Shown here piece after piece: positions 8,858-22,187 of a stretch of DNA of 64,000 nucleotides. Position 1 is the first letter of the stretch. Each line of letters starts with the position of its first letter. Below the pieces are notes generated by a model. That model ran no database searches and was not told the DNA's origin. It was given only the letters and a program-made list of their open reading frames with translations. The translations under genes were made by a program, and so were the position numbers. Origin of the DNA: Heracleum sosnowskyi (lineage: Eukaryota; Streptophyta; Magnoliopsida; Apiales; Apiaceae); NCBI GenBank assembly GCA_030848705.1, contig CM061236.1, positions 58,547,481 to 58,611,480 of the forward strand. Direction: 5' to 3'.

Positions 8858-10304
8858 AGTCTGGAAGCTAGTACCCAAACCAAAGAACAAGAAAGTAGTT
8901 GGTACAAGATGGGTATACAGAAACAAGCTAGATGAGGATGGCATTGTTACAAGGAATAAGGCAAGACTGGTTGCTCAAGGGTATTCACAAGCTGAAAGCA
9001 TTGATTATGATGAAACCTATGCACCAGTGGCTAGGCTTGAGGCTATCAGGATGTTCTTAGCATTTGCAGCTTACTCCAATTTTAAATTCTATCAAATGGA
9101 TGTTAAGAGTGCATTCCTGAATGGTGAGCTGGATGAAGAAGTGTATGTGGAACAGCCCCCTGGCTTTGAAAATCAGGAGTTGATGGACTTTGTGTACTTT
9201 CTCTTCAAGGCTATCTATGGTCTCAAACAAGCCCCAAGAAAATGGTATGACACTCTCTCTAGTTTTCTTTTAGAAAATGGTTTTGTTAGAGGTACCATAG
9301 ACAAAACTCTTTTTTCAAAGAAACACAAAAGTGATATGATATTAGTCCAAGTCTATGTGGATGACATCATATTTGGGTCTACTAATGATAATCTCTGTCA
9401 GAGATTTGCTAAACTAATGCAGAGTAAGTTTGAAATGAGTATGATGGGTGAGCTGAAGTTCTTTCTAGGATTACAAGTAAGTCAAAGGTCAAATGGTATA
9501 TTTATTTTTCAATCCTAGTATCTCAAAGAACTCCTCACGAAGTATCACATGGAGGATTCAGCATGAGCAAGGACTCCATCTTCAATAGTTGTCAAACTTG
9601 GAGCTTGTGATAACTCTATCAAGGTTGATGTTACAAGCTACAGAGGTATGATTGGCTCCTTACTCTATCTTAATACAAGTAGACCATATATTATGTATGA
9701 TACATGCTTGTGTGCAAGGTTCCAAGCGGACCCTAGAGATTTACATCTCGTTGCTGTTAAAAGAATCTTGAGATATCTTAAGGGTACGCCTAATTTAGGT
9801 ATCTGGTACCCTAAAGATTCTGGTTTTAATCTTGTTGGATATACATATTCTGATTATGCAGGTAGTGTTGTGTATAGAAAGAGTACCTCTGGGAGTTGTC
9901 AATTCCTAGGAGGTAGATTGATTGCCTGGTATAGCAAGAAACAGCAAACAGTTTCCAATTCAACAGCAGAAGCTGAATATATTGTTGCTGGAAGCGCCTG
10001 TGCTCAGATCCTATGGATAAGGAATCAATTGAAGGACTATGGCTTTGTATTAGAAAAAATTCCTATTTTATGTGACAATACAAGTGCCATAGCAATCTCC
10101 AACAACCCTCTTCAGCACTCGAGAACAAAGCACATTGATATCATGTATCATTTTATCAGAGAGCATGTCATGAATGAAACCGTGGAGTTACACTTTGTAC
10201 CCACAGAAGAACAGACTGCAGATATATTCACTAAATCTGTTGACAAATCCACATTTACCAAGTTAGTTGGTAAATTGGTTATGTTGAACAGTCTTAGTGA
10301 TTAA
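8858..10304 (+). pseudogene. Copia-2 pol fragment: reverse transcriptase and RNase H
   Basis: The frame runs from KVWKLVPKPKN through RT with YQMDVKSAFLNGELDEEVYV and an intact YVDDIIFGS, into RNase H and the usual tail HSRTKHIDIMYHFIREH. Two stops interrupt it without a frame change: TAG at 9516-9518 and TGA at 9564-9566. In RNase H the first Asp of the DADFAG-type motif is replaced by Tyr (codon 9846-9848). The start is cut by the gypsy LTR at 8857. With a stop between RT and RNase H and a lost catalytic Asp, it is dead. Confidence 0.9.
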
Positions 10305-11517
10305 CAATATCTCTGTTATGTTTGTTCTTAGCAAAAAAAATCATTTTCTCTTGTTGATATTAAATGATATTTATTTCCAATTCTTACTTGTTGTGAAAAG
10401 CTTGTTAATTTAAATGTTCTTGAATAATATATTTTCTTTAAAAATAATTTTCTCATATTTTTTAAGTGGAGAAATTTATTTTTATTGAAACTTTAATTAT
10501 TTAGGTTAATTTCAGATTGTATATATTGTTGTTTGAATTTTTCTGCAGGTTTATATTATTTTATTGCACTTCTGTAATTTACTGCATATTTTTCTAGGAT
10601 TTGTAGATTTTTCTATGAATTTTTCTGGACTTGTACATATTTTTTATGCATTTTTATAAATTTTCTGTGCATTTTTAATTATGTTTAGCATTTTCTGTTG
10701 ATTAATTTAGTTTTTCTTAAGTTTTTCTCTAAGTCTTCCCGGTTTTAATACTGAGAAGACTATCGGGAAAACTTAGTATTTTTCATTTTTCATTTTTGTT
10801 TTTTCCTTTTTATTTTAATTCTATTTCTAAGTATTTCCAGTGTTTTTACTCTTAGAAGACTTTCGGGAAGACTTAGTTATTTTTAGGTTATTTCTTTTAT
10901 TTTTTGTTTAATATTTTCGAAAATACTACCATTTGTACTAGGAAGACTCTCGGTAAGACTTTCTCTAAGTCTTCCCGATTGTCCCCATTTCATTTTTCAA
11001 AATAAAACGGTTGAAGTCATATTTTCTTTTCTTTTCAGTTTTTATTAAGGTAGTTATATATATATATACATATACTTAAGTTTTTTTCTCTTCATTTTCA
11101 TTCCAATGACCAGTCTTCTGAATTCTCATTAGCATTTTTCAAAATTACTCAAGTTTTAAATTAGCAAATCAATCAATCATCACTTCAAAATATTTTCAAA
11201 ATCAGTCGAAGTTCTGCTAAATTTCTTACTTTTCATTTCGACTTGTTCTTTGTGTAAAGCTTTTAATTGATTTCAAACTTGGATTGGTCTTGATTTTGTT
11301 AAGGCAGTTTTGTTTGTGTTTGGATTGTCTGTGTGTGTGGATCAATTTACAAAATTTTAAGTTCATTATTTTAAGTTCGAATTAAGGATATTTTTTTTAA
11401 AATTGGTTAATTTTTTGTAAAATTTTAATTTTGTGGATTTTAGTCAATTTTGATTAATTTTAAAATCCCTAAAATTCGAATTTTATTTCAAATTAATTAA
11501 AATTTCTTATTTTTCAA
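10305..11517 (+). repeat. Copia-2 post-pol spacer, AT-rich, with AAGTCTTCCCG motif cluster
   Basis: No coding sequence is visible; the DNA is T-rich. Between about 10731 and 10985 words of the type AAGTCTTCCCG and its reverse CGGGAAGACTT occur several times, in both orientations. The same words fill the Copia-2 3' LTR at 56907-57090, which supports assigning both to one element. TTTTTCTGCAGG near 10541 resembles a splice acceptor ahead of ORF3. Confidence 0.6.
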
Positions 11518-12039
11518 ATGGATCCTAATTTTGAACTTGTTTTAAACAATCATATTGGGTATTTTGATCCGTTGAGGTGTAAGGTTGAGCGGTTTAGGCC
11601 ATGGATTCAATTTTTGAACAGTCAGACTTGTGTTACTCATGCTATTTGTGCATCTGCTGTTTTGAAAATTGATCCATTACGTCTTCTTTGCTCTAGTGTT
11701 GTTATTGCCGAGGACTCTAAATCTTTTACTTTCACTATTTTAAACCAGCAATATACAATCACTTTAGATATTTTTTGTGATGTTTTACAGTTTCCTAAGG
11801 ACAGATTTGATCCTTTGCCCTCTGATGATGAGTTATCTCAGTTCTTCTTGAACATTCATTACCAAGGCCTCCTACAGATGGTCAAAATTTCTAAGAGTTT
11901 TCTAGTTAGGGAATGGGATTTGTTCGTTGATACAATATCGAACCTCGAGAGTTGTATGAGTTCGACATGGAGAATAGGTACCCTTGTAAATGATTGTTTG
12001 ATCAGCGGAAGATCGCTGTGTATTTCCAAATCTATTTAA
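11518..12039 (+). pseudogene. Copia-2 ORF3, N-terminal part, running into gypsy sequence
   Basis: The ATG at 11518 follows a long non-coding leader. Residues 1-140 form the globular start of the extra ORF, with patterns such as QQYTITLDIFCDVLQFP and LVREWDLFVD. It is similar in layout to residues 1-220 of Copia-3 ORF3, and resembles what databases call a putative plant transposon protein domain (recall, not checked). At about 11936 it crosses into gypsy RT-derived sequence, and the last 33 codons are meaningless fusion ending in a stop. The true continuation is at 26761, with some sequence lost. Confidence 0.75.
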
Positions 12040-13025
12040 GAACTGGGTATCACCAGTTGGAAGTTAAATCCGAGGATATACCCAAGACTGCGATTCGTAC
12101 TAGGAATAGACACCTCGAGTTTTCAGCAAGGTTATTTTGGGTGGACTAATGCACCCACAAATTTTATGGAATGTAATGAATTGGCTTTGAGTTACCCGTG
12201 ATAGTAGATAACATGAGATGGAGAAATGGCTAGAATTGACCTAGAATTATGACTGTGAGATACACTACCATCCGGGGAAGGCCAATGTGGTGGCCGATAC
12301 CCTTAATTAAAATGAGACAGAGATGGATTCCGAATGATCGGGAATTAAAGGATGAGATTTTATATAAAACCCAAGTTCGTCCAACAAACTAGAAAGACAA
12401 AAGATTTCACCAACAAGCGGCTAGTGACAACCAAGACAGACAGAGAAAGTATGCGGACTAAGCCCGCGAGTATAGAGATAGTACTGCTATTGATAAGCTA
12501 AATGGCAAGTTAATGAATGACAAGCAAGTTTATGCTGGTGTATTTCTGTACAAACAAGATAGAGAATATGAGGTTAGAGATTCGTGATGCTAAAGGTATC
12601 TCCATGGAAAGAATTAATGAGATTTGAAAAGAAAGGGAAGTGAGCCCGAGATTCATTGGGCCATCTGAGATTTTAAAACGTGTCAGAAAGGTGGCCTACG
12701 AGCCAGCCTTACCCCCCAAACTTGTAGAATGGTCATAACGGGGTTCATGTGTCAATGCTACGTCAGTATACTATAGATGCCCGGCATATGTAGAGTATGA
12801 GTAGGTAGATATACAACCTGGTCTGACTTACAAAGAAAAACCTGTGAAAATCACGGATAGAAAAAAGCAAGTGCTAAGTGACGAGGTTGACAAGCTAGTG
12901 AGAGGTTTGTGGAAAATCAAGAGGTGGAAGAATCCACCTGGGAGTTAGAAAGTGCAATGGAAGAGGAGTACCCCCAGTTATTCCTAAGTTGATTCCGGGA
13001 CGGAATCCTTTTAAGGAGGGGAGAC
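11937..13025 (+). pseudogene. Gypsy-A left partial interior: RT, RNase H, integrase end and chromodomain relics
   Basis: It is nearly identical to 21099-22187. Short relics of gypsy pol can be read in mixed frames: GYHQL..KSEDIPKTA-like RT, HPGKANVVAD RNase H tail, SPRFIGP..ILKRV integrase C-terminus, and VEESTWELESAMEEEYPQL, which fits the group II chromodomain end of Tekay elements. Large parts of RT and integrase are absent, so this was already a shortened interior. It ends in the purine tract AAGGAGGGGAGAC against the LTR. Confidence 0.75.
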
Positions 13026-15366
13026 TATAATAACCCGGATTTTTGGTAAAATTTAAAACTTTTCTTATTATGATTAAGTGCATCAGTGAATAGTGAATTT
13101 GGTGGATGAATAGTGATTTTGAGGGTTAAGAAAATTTTTCATGCCACCTATGTACGACACGTAGTGTGGATATTCCGAAGTCATATTAGTGATCTACGGA
13201 GTAAATAAGGGAATGCAAAGACGATCGGAATTCAGAAATTCCAAAATTTATTTTGGTGTAGTATTTGACCGGGCAGTGAATTATTTGTTATTATATTCAA
13301 GAAATGAGATATTAAAATTGAGGATTTGAGGATTTAATATTTTTGAATTTTATTATTTTATTAAAGTCGATTTAAGGATTCAATTGTTGGAATGAATAGT
13401 GAATAGTTACCATTCACTGCGAGAATCGCGTAGAGTTTTATTCGCTCTCTTTAGGAAATATTTCGAATCATTTTAAGAGGAACAAGGCAACATTTACAGG
13501 ATTAAATATAGACATGGAAGTAACATGTAACAAGATTAATTCAAGGAATGCAACATTTGGATCATCCATGTGAAAAGAAACGAATCAGTAAAGCAAACCA
13601 GTAAAGTTACTTTATCTCAACCAGTGCATGTTTGACAAGTGTCGCAAGGAGAAGACATCAAGGTGATGACTCACCACTTATACAAAATATCAGCATTATT
13701 GTTATTAATCAAGACAAAGAAAGAAAAAGGAAAAAGGAAGAACTCTCCCCCATTTTCCAGAATTCTGCCCAGCAGGAGCATCAAGGAAAGAAAAATCCAT
13801 AACTCCATTTCTATACATCCTTAAATCACCAAATTTTAACCATATCTTCTCTACTCCATGGACAACGTTCGCTCAAACTTTCATGGCCAACAAAGGAGTG
13901 TAGCCTAGTCAAATCCCTTCCCCAAGTCGGAGAACAGAAACTGTCCTGCTTTTCCAGTTGCGACCACTCACCTTAGAAAGCCAATAAGTCGAGTTTCAAG
14001 CATCCCCTGGTGATGAGGTAGGACTCAAAAGAAATCCCTTGAAGATTAGAAGGTGTGGTAAAAATCTCAGAACCAAACTCTTGTTTGTCGATTTTATATG
14101 GATTTTACAAAGTAACGATGAATAGTAACTTGTATTTTGTTTTGTTTTTGGATATTGAGTTTGTGGCTTCCAAAGGTTATATTAAGCAAGGATCTAAGGT
14201 TACATAAGGAATTTAGCAGCAAGCAAGCTTGGAGAAGGTATAAATCTTGAAACCCTTGAAGTATTATGGGGTTTATGGATGATTAATGGTGTTATGCATG
14301 TTTATAGCCTTAGTTGTTAAGATTCGGCTTTGAATTAAGTTATAATGAGTTATATGAACGGAAAGGCATTGCTTGGCCTCAGTTCTATGTTATATAAGAT
14401 GTATGTGTTATGTGGAGTAATCGATATGCATTTTGGATGATTTGAAATTTGGGAATATCCGAGTTATAGCCGTCGTAATGCCCAAATTTTTACCTACTGA
14501 TTGGTTTCCTGTTTTTCCTCTGTTAGAGCTCGACCCTTGAGTCCTACTGCCCATGATTGTGTAGTTTATGTTATAAGCTTCATAATGATATGTGGTTCGC
14601 CTAATTTGGCCGAACGGTTTAAGAGTTATGCTAGTTTTAGTAATCGTGGTTCGAGAGGTTTCATCGCAGAAATGTAACCACTTTGATGCTAAGTCAAAGA
14701 CCTTTAAGAGTCGAATTAAAATGTCAAACTTTGTGATATAATGCTAGAGACAGTTAGGAAGGCTTACGAAAAAGATACGGATTAAATAGATTATTTTTCG
14801 AATTTATAAAAATGTTTTAGTCGAGGTCGCGCAAGTGAAAACCACCAAGAACATGACTTAGAAACCAATGTTGTAAATGGTTAAGTATAACTTGTATTCG
14901 AGGATCGATTTCGGACTAAACCTACGGCTTAAGTAATTGTCGACTAAACGTGGACTTAGTATGAGCCTATAACGAGCTAGTAATTCCTTGGTTGTGTTTC
15001 GCTTACGTGTTTAAGCATTGAGTTATAAGTGGTTTATCGAGGGGATTAACCGTGTGTTTTCGTTTGACTTTGTCTAGATTGTTCGACATTGTCACGAGCC
15101 CTATCACCTCTCGAGCATCAGGCAAGTTTCTAAAACCATATTTTGAAGTATGCTTATACTAGATGCAAGTTTTCGAACCTATGCCTCTATAAACTGTTGT
15201 TGTGATAAATAAAAGATTTTGAGATATATGTTATGTGTTATGTGTTTTTGATTTCGAAATGATACTTATGATGCTAAGTAACAGTTATTGATATGAGTTG
15301 AGCTTATAAGCTATGGTTATAGCAATATTTTGAGCTGATGTGTTAAGAAAACCCTCAATAGGGGGG

Positions 15367-15492
15367 TATATACTCTGTATTTAAACTACGGACCGGGAAT
15401 GGTATCAGTTATTATCTAGAGTTATATTATATATACTCTGTACTTATACTACATACCGAGAATGGTATCAGTTGCTATCTAGGGTTATTTTA
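15367..15492 (+). repeat. 63-bp tandem pair in Gypsy-A LTR
   Basis: Two units start TATATACTCTGTA at 15367 and 15430 and each contains GAATGGTATCAGTT. The matching pair is in the right LTR near 24531-24655. Confidence 0.8.
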
Positions 15493-16381
15493 TTCATTTA
15501 TTTTCCATTCTTTGTTAAGGAAGTGTGTGGAAATTACTTTTAAATAAATATTCTTTATTAAATATAGCTTACGTTAATTATTTAAAGCCCTACTTCTTAA
15601 GGAAGTAATTTGTGAAAACTATTCTTTAAACCCTAGATAGCTAATAAAGTTTTATTCAGTCAATTATAAACATAATTAGAGAAAGTTACCAAATCTATTT
15701 CCCTTTTAAGTCTATATTCAGAAAGACTTAAATGTTCGCTCAAACTACAAAGATGCATGGAACCTTTCTCAAGATTTTATGCTTGTTTCCAGTAGACGGC
15801 CCGGTCCTAAATCTTTTTAAATCAATGAAATTATCAGTCTGATATACTACCATCAAAATGATTTTGATTACTTCCTCAAAACTCGAGAAGTAAGATCAGT
15901 GAAATCAGTGATATCCATTAACAGGCATCAGCCTGGGAAATATGAGTGAATTTCCTTTCCAACCAGATATGACTACTTTGTGGAGTTGTATACTTGGGGA
16001 AAAAGGGAAAGGAACTTTATGTTTCAGTGTTATGGATTTACTCGAACTTGGAGATATGTAAGGGACTGAGTAGCGCCGGTCCCCTAAGGGAATTACAATA
16101 TGGCCGACGGACTGGTGAACGGGTATGTTCTTCCCTTAGATGATTATCAGTGCCCGACCGTAGGATAAGTGGAGAGTAACAGAATCGACTGTCTATGAAC
16201 GGGTCTGTTCTTCCTGCCTACAACCGATTGGCGGGGAGGTAAGTCGGTGTGAGACTGATTATCTTCCCTTCTACGTAGAAAAACAGCAGGGGGATACAGC
16301 TTGCGACTGATCATCGCAGGGGTATCCTCGACGCCTAGCATCTCCATCTACAGTTCACTATTCATGAAAGAGCACATTTTG

Positions 16382-16510
16382 TGCAAGTTTTCAGAGAAAG
16401 AGAAATTATTCCAGTTACTCAGTTTTATGCAAGTTTTCAGAAAAGAAAGTTTATTCCAGTCATTCAGTTCTATGCAAGTTTTCAGAAAGAGAAAGTTTAC
16501 TCAAGAGTAT
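16382..16510 (+). repeat. 45-46-bp tandem triplet in Gypsy-A LTR
   Basis: TGCAAGTTTTCAG recurs at 16382, 16428 and 16473, each followed by an AG-rich stretch and TTATTCCAGT in the first two. It produces short overlapping open frames that are not genes. Confidence 0.8.
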
Positions 16511-17599
16511 TCGAGTTTATTCCCGTATATGAGTTTATCAGAAAGCATATGAGATTACAAAAAGGTATATGATTGTTTTGAAAAAGATATATGAAATCAG
16601 ATGAGTTTAGAAAATGGATTGGAAATATTTTGCCTTGTATTTATTTCCACATTATGATATGAGGTAAATGTTTGATATGAAAGATGATATTTGGAAATTC
16701 CTACAACTTCATCTTTTATTTTATGAGTTATGACTCTGATAAAACCTGATTAAGGATATATATATGAAATAGTGGATTTTGGGTTATGGAAACCTTATAT
16801 TGAATTTTCCTTATAACTTCATCTTTTAAGTTATATGTTGATAGTCTGCTTATATTCTATATAGCAGATATTTTACGAAAAGGATATACTGAGTTATCCT
16901 GTCTTTTATTTTATACTAGAACTTTGTTCATAGTATGAATATCGAAAGTTTGCAGAATATTATGGAGAGGATATTTGAAATACAACAATGGTATTTTTGG
17001 AATATATTCCGATAAGGAAATGATTTCAGTATCAAGATATTTTGACAAGTTATTGTCGTATACCCGCTTTATTTCTGGGTTGAAAAAAAAGGCAGAATTA
17101 TGCCATACTTTCATTACCTTGCTGAGCTATCGCTCACTCTTGCTATTATTTTATATATATTATATAGCAGCGAAGCAGGATGCCAATGGGACGGCACATA
17201 CCTCGCAAGGCGTTTTCATAAACAGTTTCTAGCAGTGATCCCGGGAGTAGTACGAACCAATCGAATCAGGCTACGGCTTTTGGTATTCAACTTATGTATA
17301 GACATGAATGGTATTAGAGGATTGTGAGCATCAGAAGGCTAAGTTGGTAATGTAACAATACTTAGAAATTGTATCAGTAACAGATTCAAAAGACATTTGG
17401 GTATTGTAATAAAAATTATTTATTCCGCAGTTGTTGTATTGTGTCGTTTCTGAGACTCTAACCTGTGTGTGTGTGAGAGACATATGTTGTGGGGTCTTGA
17501 GCAGGTGAATTATGAATGGTGTGAGTAATACAGGTAAGGCAAGGAGTACATGGATTGTGACAACCCTAAATCCCTGACCCCGGATTTGGGGTTGTTACA

Positions 17600-20500
17600 G
17601 AGATGGTATCAGAGCGTTAGGTTACAGTCCTCAGAAACGATAGGAGATCGAGTCTTACAATACCCTTAATAATAATAAGAACATCTAGAGCTCAAATTGA
17701 GTTCGTAGTCGGGTTAGAGGACATGACCCTGACTGTTTAAGATGAAGCCCGAGAGGGGACTTCTTTTGGGAAACCGTACTTAGGACTTCGTGGTTAGTCA
17801 CCTCAATTCGTATGAGTTATAGATGGATGGGACTCTGAGATACCAGATCCCGAGGCCTTCGAGTAGGCATTTGATAATGCGCTCCTTGAAATGGACGGAG
17901 ACCCGATAAAGGAAGATCCATAGGTAGATCTAGGGGAAGACCCCATAGCGGGTCAAGGAAAGAATCTTGTAGAGGACGTGTTGATTGATAAAGATGTGGT
18001 GTGTTACTTGAGGTCTAGTAATAAGACCGGACGAACCTTCAATGGATAAATAAGTGACGAGACGAGAGTTTAAGGATCGTTCATGATTCATCAAGAGGTG
18101 TGACAAAGAAAATGGAGTAGAGTCTCCAAGGCAGAAGAGGTAGAGGCAGTATAGCGAGTATCAGTGGATTGATTCGACTTGAACGAAACCTGTTACTCGT
18201 AGTAAGTTATAGTTGCCCATAAGGAGGCAGCATATGTAAGAGCCAAGGTGTTCAGATTTTCACGAACGATTAAGGGTACTTAGTTGCCTAGAATAGTGTA
18301 AGGAATTGCTTTGACTATGAGGTTTCAATCCCCCACGACCAGCGATTCCACTGGAACTAGTGTCTATTACATCATTGAGGAATGTTATTATCTCAAGGAA
18401 AATTTTGGTTATATGTACCATGCAAATGTCATTGTAAGACAAGCACGCTAAGACGGAATCGAGAACGAGATTTACCACCCTCAGGAAACCAGGAAGGAAT
18501 TATGAGGATAGAACAGAAAGGTCGGAAATCAGATCCGAGTATTACTAGTAGGTAAATAGATTGATCAAATTTCCCAGATTTGGAGGGAAATTCAGCAAAT
18601 TTTGGCAAACCTTGTCTTTCTGATTACCAGAGAATGTCACCAAAGAAAGTGGAAATTAGAGCGAACCCTGTGGATTGGGTAAGATAGCCGTTATATGAGT
18701 TGGTGGACAGACCCTAATTGTTATAATTGATTGTAGAGATAAAATGATGAAGTTGAGATTGGACGGTAAAGGCGAAATATATTTAAGGACCAAGACGGAC
18801 TGAGAAGTTCCGGGATTGACTTAAATGAAAAGGCTATTGTGCCAAAAGTGTGGAGTACCGCCCAGTCGACATGAGGAATTGTCATTGCTATGGGCGACAG
18901 CGGTATCGAAGTCTTATTATAGAACAAAACGCTTATTTGAGATGTCTGCGCCTAGTCGAATAGAATTCCCTGCGATTGCAAATGTTGATGGTTGAATTCT
19001 TAGCGACTATTATAAGTCGGCAATGACGTAAGTATCGAGCACCTTAGGGTGTGCCTGAAGAAGAAAAGCTTTAGAATGGAACGATTATCCATTAGAGGAG
19101 CCGACATAAAAAGGCATCCGTAGAGACCTTGGTAGTACCCTCCCCATTTGCAAATTATGTGGGGTACCTCCCCAATCTATGATCTATCTTGACCTCTCTC
19201 CAAGAAAGAATTCTGATAAAGGGTATATTCCCTCTTCGAAGTTGTTTTATAACACTTGTGCTAAACCATATTCAGTTTCACTTGTGCCAGGGGCTGTCAC
19301 AATGCCTACTTTCAGGCTTTCGAAGCCCTGCCAAATGATGTTATTTAAACTTTCACTTTCCTTCAAATAATGAATGACCCTATGGTGATACATCACCACT
19401 TGTTTGTTAAGTACCAGTATCTTTATGGTTATTCATTTCTTTGGAAACCGCACCTTTGGAATCTGTTCAATTTTAATCCAAGGTGTTCCTTTAAAGAAAT
19501 ATTGCCGAAAGACGATAATCATTAAATTGATATCGAATTGCTTTCATACTTTTCAACTTCCACTGAGACGAACAACCCTATACTTATAGGGGCTACAAGG
19601 ACTATCTGTCTGTGTGATAGAAGTCTGATGGGACGCCATCACTTGTAAGTTGTGAAATACAAGAAGGCTAATTACCTTTAGTAATGTCTCAATTGAGGCA
19701 CACAACGTTGAGTTCTTATGATCATATTGATCTCTCGGTAAAATTCTCTTACCTCCAATAAGGTTACCTTAAAACTCATAACCTTATGATCACCAGTGTG
19801 CGACATTTTCTTTGATATGGGAGCTATCTTTCAAGGCCCCATAATTTTTGTTATCCTTATTGAATTCTAAGGGGAGGCCAATCAGGTCAAATAAGTCAAA
19901 ATTCGCTGATAGGAATTAGATTCGCAACGAAGTCGCCTATGACAGGAGCGAATCCCTAAGACGAATAGAATGTTAGTGACATATCGATGAAATTGGTTTA
20001 TTCTCCCAAGGATATTATGATAATGGAAAGCGTGTCAATCGATATATGTGAAAGAAATAGCGATGTGCCGTGAACTCCAGTGACAACGGTGTTAGACAGA
20101 TGCCCCATAGTGAGATTGAGATTTTGGAGGAGTTGTTTACGAATGGACACTACCTCTGGGTTAGCAAGATAAGTACTGACGATGGAGTCAGAGGGAGCTG
20201 GTATTGTGACTTGGGAGAGGTGCAGCGTGTGTTGTTATTAGAGGAATAATTTTCAGAAATACATGGAGACCCGGATGAAAATGAAAGTTAAAGAGTTAAA
20301 ACAAGAAACCATGACTGTGACCGAGTATGAAGCCAACTTTTCTGAATTATCGAGGTTTGTTCCGGAGTTTGTGAACACAGAAGAAAAGAAAGCCAGCAGG
20401 TTTCAACCAGGGCTACCTCCAACAAGCAGCCCACTGTCAGGACCTTTAAATAGCAGGTGCCCTTCTATACTGTTTAGACAGAGCTAATGTATCGTTGTAT

Positions 20501-22187
20501 ATCAAGAAATTACATGACAATTAAACCTTAAGGCCGAGCTGCTAAGGGAATAATTACAAGTAGAAATAGCCATTCGAGGAATTTTCCCATAAGACTGGTA
20601 CATCCAGGTTGTGAACTAGAAATATGAGGTCGACGCTTTTGATAGACCTGATTCTTTTCAAGTTGGGAGAAGTTGATATTATAATAAGAATGGGTTGGTT
20701 GACACCCCATGGAGCCCAGACTGATTGTAAGGGAGAGAGAGTGATAAATAAAGAATGGAGACAGATTCAGAGATTCTTGAGTATAGTTCAGACTAAGAAA
20801 TTATTATGCCAGAAATACGAGGCTTAAATTAGCTCTTATGGTTAACGCCAAGAAAAGAGATACCAAGTATAAAGGGAACTACAATGGTTTTGGGAGATTG
20901 TACAAGGTTTTAATGAGCTACCAGATATCGATTTGGATGACATGAGAATGAATACCGAGTATTCAGGGTATAGTGGGAATGAAAGAGTTAGTGACTCAGT
21001 TACAAGAGTTGTTGTATAAGGGTATGATAAGACCCAGTGTACCACCATGGAGAGCCCGGTGTTGTTGTAAGAGAGAAAGATGTTAGTACAAAATTATGTA
21101 TCGAACCTCGAGAGTTGTATGAGTTCGACATGGAGAATAGGTACCCTTGTAAATGATTGTTTGATCAGCGGAAGATCGCTGTGTATTTCCAAATCTATTT
21201 AAGAACTGGGTATCACCTGTTGGAAGTTAAATCCGAGGATATACCCAAGACTGCGATTCGTACTAGGAATAGACACCTCGAGTTTTCAGCAAGGTTATTT
21301 TGGGTGGACAATGCACCCACAAATTTTATGGAATGTAATGAATTGGCTTTGAGTTACCCGTGATAGTAGATAACATGAGATGGAGAAATGGCTAGAATTG
21401 ACCTAGAATTATGACTGTGAGATACACTACCATCCGGGGAAGGCCAATGTGGTGGCCGATACCCTTAATTAAAATGAGACAGAGATGGATTCCGAATGAT
21501 CGGGAATTAAAGGATGAGATTTTATATAAAACCCAAGTTCGTCCAACAAACTAGAAAGACAAAAGATTTCACCAACAAGCGGCTAGTGACAACCAAGACA
21601 GACAGAGAAAGTATGCGGACTAAGCCCGCGAGTATAGAGATAGTACTGCTATTGATAAGCTAAATGGCAAGTTAATGAATGACAAGCAAGTTTATGCTGG
21701 TGTATTTCTGTACAAACAAGATAGAGAATATGAGGTTAGAGATTCGTGATGCTAAAGGTATCTCCATGGAAAGAATTAATGAGATTTGAAAAGAAAGGGA
21801 AGTGAGCCCGAGATTCATTGGGCCATCTGAGATTTTAAAACGCGTCAGAAAGGTGGCCTACGAGCCAGCCTTACCCCCCAAACTTGTAGAATGGTCATAA
21901 CTGGGTTCATGTGTCAATGCTACGTCAGTATACTATAGATGCCCGGCATATGTAGAGTATGAGCATGTAGATATACAACCTGGTCTGACTTACAAAGAAA
22001 AACCTGTGAAAATCACGGATAGAAAAAAGCAAGTGCTAAGTGACGAGGTTGACAAGCTAGTGAGAGGTTTGTGGAAAATCAAGAGGTGGAAGAATCCACC
22101 TGGGAGTTAGAAAGTGCAATGGAAGAGGAGTACCCCCAGTTATTCCTAAGTTGATTCCGGGACAGAATCCTTTTAAGGAGGGGAGAC
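17600..22187 (+). pseudogene. Gypsy-A interior: decayed and shortened gag-pol
   Basis: The interior is only about 4.6 kb and has no long frame. Recognisable pieces: a gag relic at 20263-20430 with MTVTEYEANFSELSRFVPEF; the RT start near 20930-21110 (KELVTQLQELLYKGMIRPS); an RT fragment near 21157-21330 (SEDIPKTAIRTR); then a direct jump to the RNase H tail and the integrase C-terminus, so the RT palm with its catalytic aspartates and most of integrase are missing. The part 19140-19880 shows nothing I recognise and may be an unrelated insertion. A purine tract ends the interior at 22187. It cannot encode working enzymes. Confidence 0.82.
17604..17615 (+). promoter_or_regulatory. Gypsy-A primer binding site (tRNA-Met)
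   Basis: TGGTATCAGAGC lies four bases after the LTR end. It is the standard plant initiator tRNA-Met complement. Confidence 0.92.

Larger units (their letters stand above)
13026..17599 (+). repeat. Gypsy-A LTR, left copy
   Basis: The 4574-bp LTR begins TATAATAACCCGG (the usual TG is TA here and in the right copy) and ends GGGGTTGTTACA. It is preceded by the purine tract and followed by the primer site. It holds two 63-bp repeats at 15367-15492, three 45-46-bp repeats at 16382-16510, and the recurring word GATGAATAGT. No real ORF is seen in it. Confidence 0.92.

Noticed and set aside
16147..16572. Several short overlapping ORFs in the Gypsy-A LTR, repeated near 25308-25733
   Set aside because: They arise from the 45-46-bp tandem repeat and its flanks, overlap on both strands, and are duplicated only because the LTR is.
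17604..17615. Possible tRNA gene at TGGTATCAGAGC
   Set aside because: It is a 12-base primer binding site next to an LTR; no cloverleaf can be built. The same holds at 28749 and 50489.
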